A DNA stretch of 8,848 nucleotides from Chloroflexota bacterium. Its GTDB lineage: Bacteria > Chloroflexota > Chloroflexia > Thermomicrobiales > JADLAZ01. Position 1 is the stretch's first letter; each line of letters begins with the position of its first letter. This document shows positions 5,408-8,848 of this stretch, in pieces. The stretch spans positions 1 to 8,848 of the forward strand of contig JADLAZ010000142.1 of the NCBI GenBank assembly GCA_020849725.1. The letters run 5' to 3'. The notes below the pieces were generated by a model. The model saw only the letters and a list, made by a program, of their open reading frames with translations, had not been told where the DNA came from and searched no databases. The translations under genes and the position numbers were made by a program.

Positions 5408-7768
5408 ATGGACGACCAAAGCGCGCGCCGTTGGCGGCCACTGGCCTGGCCCGGCCCGCGACGCTGGCGCCTCGCCACCCGGCTGACGGTCGCGATGCTG
5501 GCGCTGCTGCTGCTCCTGCAGGGCCTCGGCCTGATCGCCGCCTCCTGGCAGGCTCAGGAGCGGCGCGCGGCCGAGCAGGCGCAGGGCGTCGCCCTGGCCG
5601 AGACGCTGGCGTCCTTTGTCGGGGGCTACGCGGCGGACCTGGAGCACTTGACACTGGCGGCCGCGCTGGCGCTGGGCGCCGCCGACCAGCCGCTGGATCA
5701 GGCCACGGTGGGTCCATACCTGCAGGCGCTGGCGACGGCATCGCCGGTGCTGCGCGGCCTCTTCATCGCCGACCTGGGCGGTCGTGTCATCGCGACGACG
5801 ACGACTAATGATGGCGTCGACCTGAACGAGCGGCCGTACATGCGGAGCCTGCGGGGCGGCGCGCCCACCGCCTGGTCGCGCGGACAGCTCGACCCACAGA
5901 CTGGCGCCGTCACCGCTGCCTTCGGGCGGGTGATCTACGACGCCCGCGGCGCACCCCGGGCTTACCTCATCGCCTCCTTCTATCCTGCGCGCCTGCTGGA
6001 CCGCCTGCCGGCCGGCCTGCCGGCCGACGGCGCGGTCACGCTCATCGACGCGGACGGCGTCGTCCTGCACGCGACCGACCGGCCCGATTTGCCGGCCGCC
6101 GAGCAGGACGTGGCCGGCGCGCCGGGCGTGGCGGCGGCGCTGGCGGGAGCGGTCGTGCCGGTGACGGCCGCGGCGACGCCCTTCGCCGGTGAGGCCCGCT
6201 TCGGCGCGCTGGCGCCGGTGCCAGAGCCGGGCTGGGTGGTCGCCTTCACCCGGCCACAGGCGGCGCTGGAGGCGTTGCTGCGCCGCCAACTGCTGGTGCA
6301 GGCCGGGGCACTGGCGCTGGCACTGCTGGGCACGGCCGCCGTGGTGGCGGTGCTGACGAGCCGCCTGACGTGGCCGCTGGCGCAGTTGGCCCGGACGGCG
6401 GCGGCTATCGCCCGCGGCGAGCGGCCGGCCGTTCCGGCGGCGGCGACCGCCGATCCGGACGTGGCCGAGCTGGCCGACGCCATGGCCAGCATGAGCGCGG
6501 CCGTGGCGGCACGCGAGGATCGTTTGCGGCTGCTGTCCGGCGCCGGCGCGGCGATGATCGCGCCCCTGGACGCCGACGCCCGCGTGCAGGTGGCCGCGCA
6601 GGCAGTCGTGCCGGTGCTGGCCGACTGGTGCATCGCCTACCTGGCCGAGGCCGATGGCGCCGTCAAACGCGTGGCCATCGCCCACGCCGACCCGGCGGTG
6701 GCCGAGCAGGCCCGCGCGGCCCTGGCAGCGACGCCGGCGGTGCTGGCGCCGGGTGATCCGGTGGCCGAGGTGCTGCGCACCGGGCAGACCATCGTCATCG
6801 ACGACCTGGCGCCGGCCGTCGTCGAGCGCGCGCTGCGTGACGAGGCGCATCGAGCGCTGCTGCACTCGCTCGGCGTGCGCGCGCAACTGGTGGCGCCGCT
6901 CGTGGCGCGCGGTCAGGTGCTGGGCGCCCTGTCACTGCTGACGGCCGGCTCGGACCAACGCTTCGGGCCAGCCGAGACGGCGCTGGCCGAGGAGATGGCG
7001 CGTCGCATCGCGCTCGCCGTCGACAATGCCCGCCTCTATAGCGAGGCGCTGGCGGCGCTGCACCGGCGCGATGAGTTCCTGTCCGTCGCGGCGCACGAGC
7101 TGAAGACACCGGTCGCCGGGCTGAAAGGGTCGGCCCAGTTGCTCCAGCGGGCCGAAGCCAGCGGCCGGCTGGAGAGCGAGCGCCTGCAGCGGGGGCTGGC
7201 TCGCATCGTCGAGGCCTCGGACCGGCTAACCGCCCTGACCGACGACCTGCTGGACTCCACCCGCATCCGGCTGGGCCAGTTGGCGCTGCGCGCGGAGCCA
7301 CTCGACCTGGCGGCGTTGACCCGGACGATTGTCGAGCGCACCCAGGCTGGGCTGGACAGCCGTCACCGGCTCGAGCTGACGCTCCCGGACGAGCCGGTCC
7401 AGATCGTCGGCGATGCGAGCCGGCTGGAGCAGGTGCTGGACAATCTGCTCGATAACGCCATCAAGTACTCGCCCGGTGGCGGCCTGGTGCGCGTCGGGCT
7501 GTGCCCGGTCGCGGACGGCGTGCTGCTGACGGTGGCCGACGAGGGCATCGGGTTGCCGGACGGGCTGGCGCAGGACATCTTCGAGCCGTTTGGCCGCGCC
7601 GACAACGCCAGGCGCGATCATGTGCAGGGGCTGGGTCTGGGGCTGCACATCTGCCGCAGCATCGTCGAGCGGCACGGCGGGCGCATCACAGCCGAGAGCG
7701 AGGGCGAGGGCCGCGGCACGACCTTCCGCGTCTGGCTGCCGATGACGCCCCCGGACGGCAGCGCCTGA
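5408..7768 (+). CDS. Orphan membrane sensor histidine kinase: dCache, HAMP, GAF, HisKA, HATPase
   Basis: A 786-residue sensor kinase. A basic N-terminus (R18-R25) precedes TM1 at about 26-46. The extracytoplasmic dCache-like domain covers about 50-285, with GLFIADLGGRVIAT at 117-130, DLNERPYMRSLRGG at 138-151 and a second lobe with VTLIDADGVVLHA at 210-222. TM2 is about 296-317, then HAMP about 318-370 (LTWPLAQLARTAAAIARGE). A GAF domain covers about 375-540, ending in the usual ALAVDNARLY linker. HisKA has the H-box AAHELKTP with phospho-accepting H563. The ATPase domain has N683 (LDNLLDNAIKYSP), D711/G713 (DEGIGLP), FEPFGR at 725-730 and GLGLGL at 741-746. All catalytic boxes look intact. 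The ligand is unknown. ATG at 5408 has GGAGG 8 nt upstream. No response regulator is adjacent in the window, so its partner is probably elsewhere. Confidence 0.95.
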   Translation: MDDQSARRWRPLAWPGPRRWRLATRLTVAMLALLLLLQGLGLIAASWQAQERRAAEQAQGVALAETLASFVGGYAADLEHLTLAAALALGAADQPLDQATVGPYLQALATASPVLRGLFIADLGGRVIATTTTNDGVDLNERPYMRSLRGGAPTAWSRGQLDPQTGAVTAAFGRVIYDARGAPRAYLIASFYPARLLDRLPAGLPADGAVTLIDADGVVLHATDRPDLPAAEQDVAGAPGVAAALAGAVVPVTAAATPFAGEARFGALAPVPEPGWVVAFTRPQAALEALLRRQLLVQAGALALALLGTAAVVAVLTSRLTWPLAQLARTAAAIARGERPAVPAAATADPDVAELADAMASMSAAVAAREDRLRLLSGAGAAMIAPLDADARVQVAAQAVVPVLADWCIAYLAEADGAVKRVAIAHADPAVAEQARAALAATPAVLAPGDPVAEVLRTGQTIVIDDLAPAVVERALRDEAHRALLHSLGVRAQLVAPLVARGQVLGALSLLTAGSDQRFGPAETALAEEMARRIALAVDNARLYSEALAALHRRDEFLSVAAHELKTPVAGLKGSAQLLQRAEASGRLESERLQRGLARIVEASDRLTALTDDLLDSTRIRLGQLALRAEPLDLAALTRTIVERTQAGLDSRHRLELTLPDEPVQIVGDASRLEQVLDNLLDNAIKYSPGGGLVRVGLCPVADGVLLTVADEGIGLPDGLAQDIFEPFGRADNARRDHVQGLGLGLHICRSIVERHGGRITAESEGEGRGTTFRVWLPMTPPDGSA

Positions 7769-7806
7769 CGCCGCGCCGTGGTTCGTTCCTTGGGGCGCGT
7801 CAGGCG
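7762..7806. terminator. Inverted repeat spanning both stop codons of convergent genes, probable shared terminator
   Basis: CGCCTGACGC (7762-7771) and GCGTCAGGCG (7797-7806) are a perfect 10-bp inverted repeat around 25 nt. The TGA of the kinase (7766-7768) lies in the left arm and the stop of the minus-strand dehydrogenase (7800-7802) in the right arm. A competing inner stem pairs CGCGCC (7772-7777) with GGCGCG (7794-7799). No strong T-run follows on either strand. Symmetry and position suggest a bidirectional transcript end. Confidence 0.5.
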
Positions 7807-8848
7807 GACGCCAGCCGATCGAGCAGACCCGGGTCGTGGGCGGCCAGCGGTTGGCGCGGCACGACGCCCTGGTTGACGATGGTGTGCGCCGGCGGCCAGT
7901 AGCCGGCCAGCACGGTCGCCACGCTGTCGACGCCGGTCTGGGACACCTCCTCCATCGATTGCACCGACAGCGCCGCAACGTGCGGGCTGAAGATGACCCC
8001 GTCGAGGTTCGCCAGCGGGTGATGCGACCGCGCCGGCTGCTCGGCGAAGACGTCGACGTGCTCGAAGGTATCCAGCGCCGCCCCGGCCAGCCGGCCGCCC
8101 AGCAGCGCCTCGGCCAGCGCCATCTCGTCGACGATGGCGCCGCGGGCGGCATTGATCAGGTACGCGCCCGGCTTCATCCGGCGCAGCCGGGCCGCGTCGA
8201 GCAGGTGATGCGTGGCCGGCGTCAGCGGCAGGTGCAGCGACACAAAGTCTGACTGCCCCAGCAGGGTGTCCAGGTCGACCAGCTCGACGCCGAGCGCGAC
8301 GGCCTCGGGCGATGGCGCATCCAGGCGCTGGCGTGTTGCCAGCACGCGCAGGCCGAAGGCGCGCGCCCGCTGCGCCGTCAGCCGGGCGCTGGCGCCGAAG
8401 CCGACCAGACCGAGCGTGCAGTGGGTGAGCCGGCGGTTGCGCAGCGCCGACGCGCGCGCTCGGCCATAGGCGCCGGCGCGGAAGTCGGCGTCCATGCGTG
8501 GCAACTGCCGCGCCAGCGACAGCAGCATCGCCATCACGTGCTCGGCCATCTCCTCGTCGCAGAACGAGGGCACGTTCGTGACCAGGATGCCGCGCTCGGC
8601 GGCGCGGGCGACGTCGATCTTGTCGGTGCCGATGCCGAGCCGGGAGATCACCCGGCAGCGGTCGAGCCGGTCGATGACCGCCCGCGGCAACGCTGCCGAC
8701 ACGACGACGACGGCATCGCACTCGGCCACCAGCGGGATGATGGCCTCGGGCGTGTTGGCTTCGACCAGCCGCGGCGCCAGCCCGTAGCGCCGGTAGAGCG
8801 CGGCCTCGCGCGGCGGCGGCGGCATCAGCGTCGCGTTGAGGCGCACGA
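7800..8848 (-). CDS. D-2-hydroxyacid dehydrogenase family protein (start at or beyond right edge)
   Basis: About 348 visible residues counted from a GTG at 8846, nearly the whole of an NAD(P)-dependent D-2-hydroxyacid dehydrogenase of the phosphoglycerate dehydrogenase/CtBP-like type; these interconvert 2-oxo acids and D-2-hydroxy acids. Landmarks are VISRLGIGTDKIDVARAAER at 66-85, NVPSFCDEEMAEHVMAMLL at 91-109, the nucleotide-binding turn LGLVGFGASARLTAQRA at 145-161, INAARGAIVDE at 231-241 with catalytic R235, and SPHVAALS at 287-294 with catalytic H289. The usual third Gly of GxGxxG is A154. The acidic catalytic residue normally five places after Asp in LDVFxxEP is not in its usual spot: the segment reads LDTFEHVDVFAEQP at 259-272, leaving E262, D265 or E269 as candidates. 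The true start may lie outside the window; ATG at 8825 is an unsupported alternative. The substrate is unknown. Confidence 0.9.
   Translation of the reverse strand, partial: VRLNATLMPPPPREAALYRRYGLAPRLVEANTPEAIIPLVAECDAVVVVSAALPRAVIDRLDRCRVISRLGIGTDKIDVARAAERGILVTNVPSFCDEEMAEHVMAMLLSLARQLPRMDADFRAGAYGRARASALRNRRLTHCTLGLVGFGASARLTAQRARAFGLRVLATRQRLDAPSPEAVALGVELVDLDTLLGQSDFVSLHLPLTPATHHLLDAARLRRMKPGAYLINAARGAIVDEMALAEALLGGRLAGAALDTFEHVDVFAEQPARSHHPLANLDGVIFSPHVAALSVQSMEEVSQTGVDSVATVLAGYWPPAHTIVNQGVVPRQPLAAHDPGLLDRLASA

Noticed and set aside
4937..6886. A 649-codon open frame on the minus strand running through the kinase gene and ending with the antitoxin
   Set aside because: Only the last 79 codons (from ATG 5176, with a strong ribosome site) resemble a protein family. 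The rest is antisense to the clear histidine kinase, has low-complexity R/G/A/Q-rich content, and is open because GC-rich codons rarely make stops on the opposite strand.

Overview
This is a GC-rich bacterial window (well above 60% G+C by eye, strong G/C preference at third codon positions). It holds seven convincing protein genes plus one very small one, and no RNA gene, CRISPR array or insertion sequence that I can see. The gene content fits a GC-rich Chloroflexota-like or similar environmental bacterium: a circularly permuted ATP-grasp protein, a LysM remnant, an AbrB/PIN pair of the kind common in such genomes, a large dCache-GAF histidine kinase and a D-2-hydroxyacid dehydrogenase. The lineage is an inference from gene families and composition, not from a marker gene.

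Layout. 1-596 (minus) is the N-terminal part of a circularly permuted ATP-grasp protein that runs off the left edge. 612-1116 has no intact gene. It holds a decayed C-terminal LysM fragment on the minus strand (763-897) and, next to the following gene, a 22-bp near-perfect palindrome (1063-1084) that looks like an operator. 1117-2217 (plus) is an enolase-superfamily enzyme of the mandelate racemase/muconate lactonizing type, ended by a GC-rich hairpin (2247-2269). 2308-3072 and 3075-4304 (plus) form a tight two-gene unit: a PhnP-like metallo-beta-lactamase-fold hydrolase, then the molybdenum-cofactor enzyme MoeA.

Convergent with MoeA is a three-gene minus-strand operon, 5176 down to 4333: an AbrB-type antitoxin, a PIN-domain (VapC-like) protein that overlaps it by 13 nt, and a 56-residue two-helix membrane protein of the lmo0937/DUF5670 kind joined by a GTGA stop/start overlap. 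The PIN protein has His where the first catalytic Asp is expected, so it may be an inactive or altered toxin. Divergent from this operon is an orphan membrane histidine kinase (5408-7768). It converges on a D-2-hydroxyacid dehydrogenase (7800 to the right edge, minus). Both stop codons of that pair sit inside one 10-bp inverted repeat (7762-7806).

How the genes may work together. The enolase-family enzyme is probably a sugar-acid or hydroxy-acid catabolic gene under a local repressor, and the dehydrogenase would fit similar chemistry, but they lie far apart and are not an operon. The hydrolase-MoeA pair is probably co-transcribed. The AbrB-PIN-membrane protein operon is the most unusual unit, because of the degenerate PIN active site and the translationally coupled membrane peptide. 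I see no sign of a large new defence or biosynthetic system.
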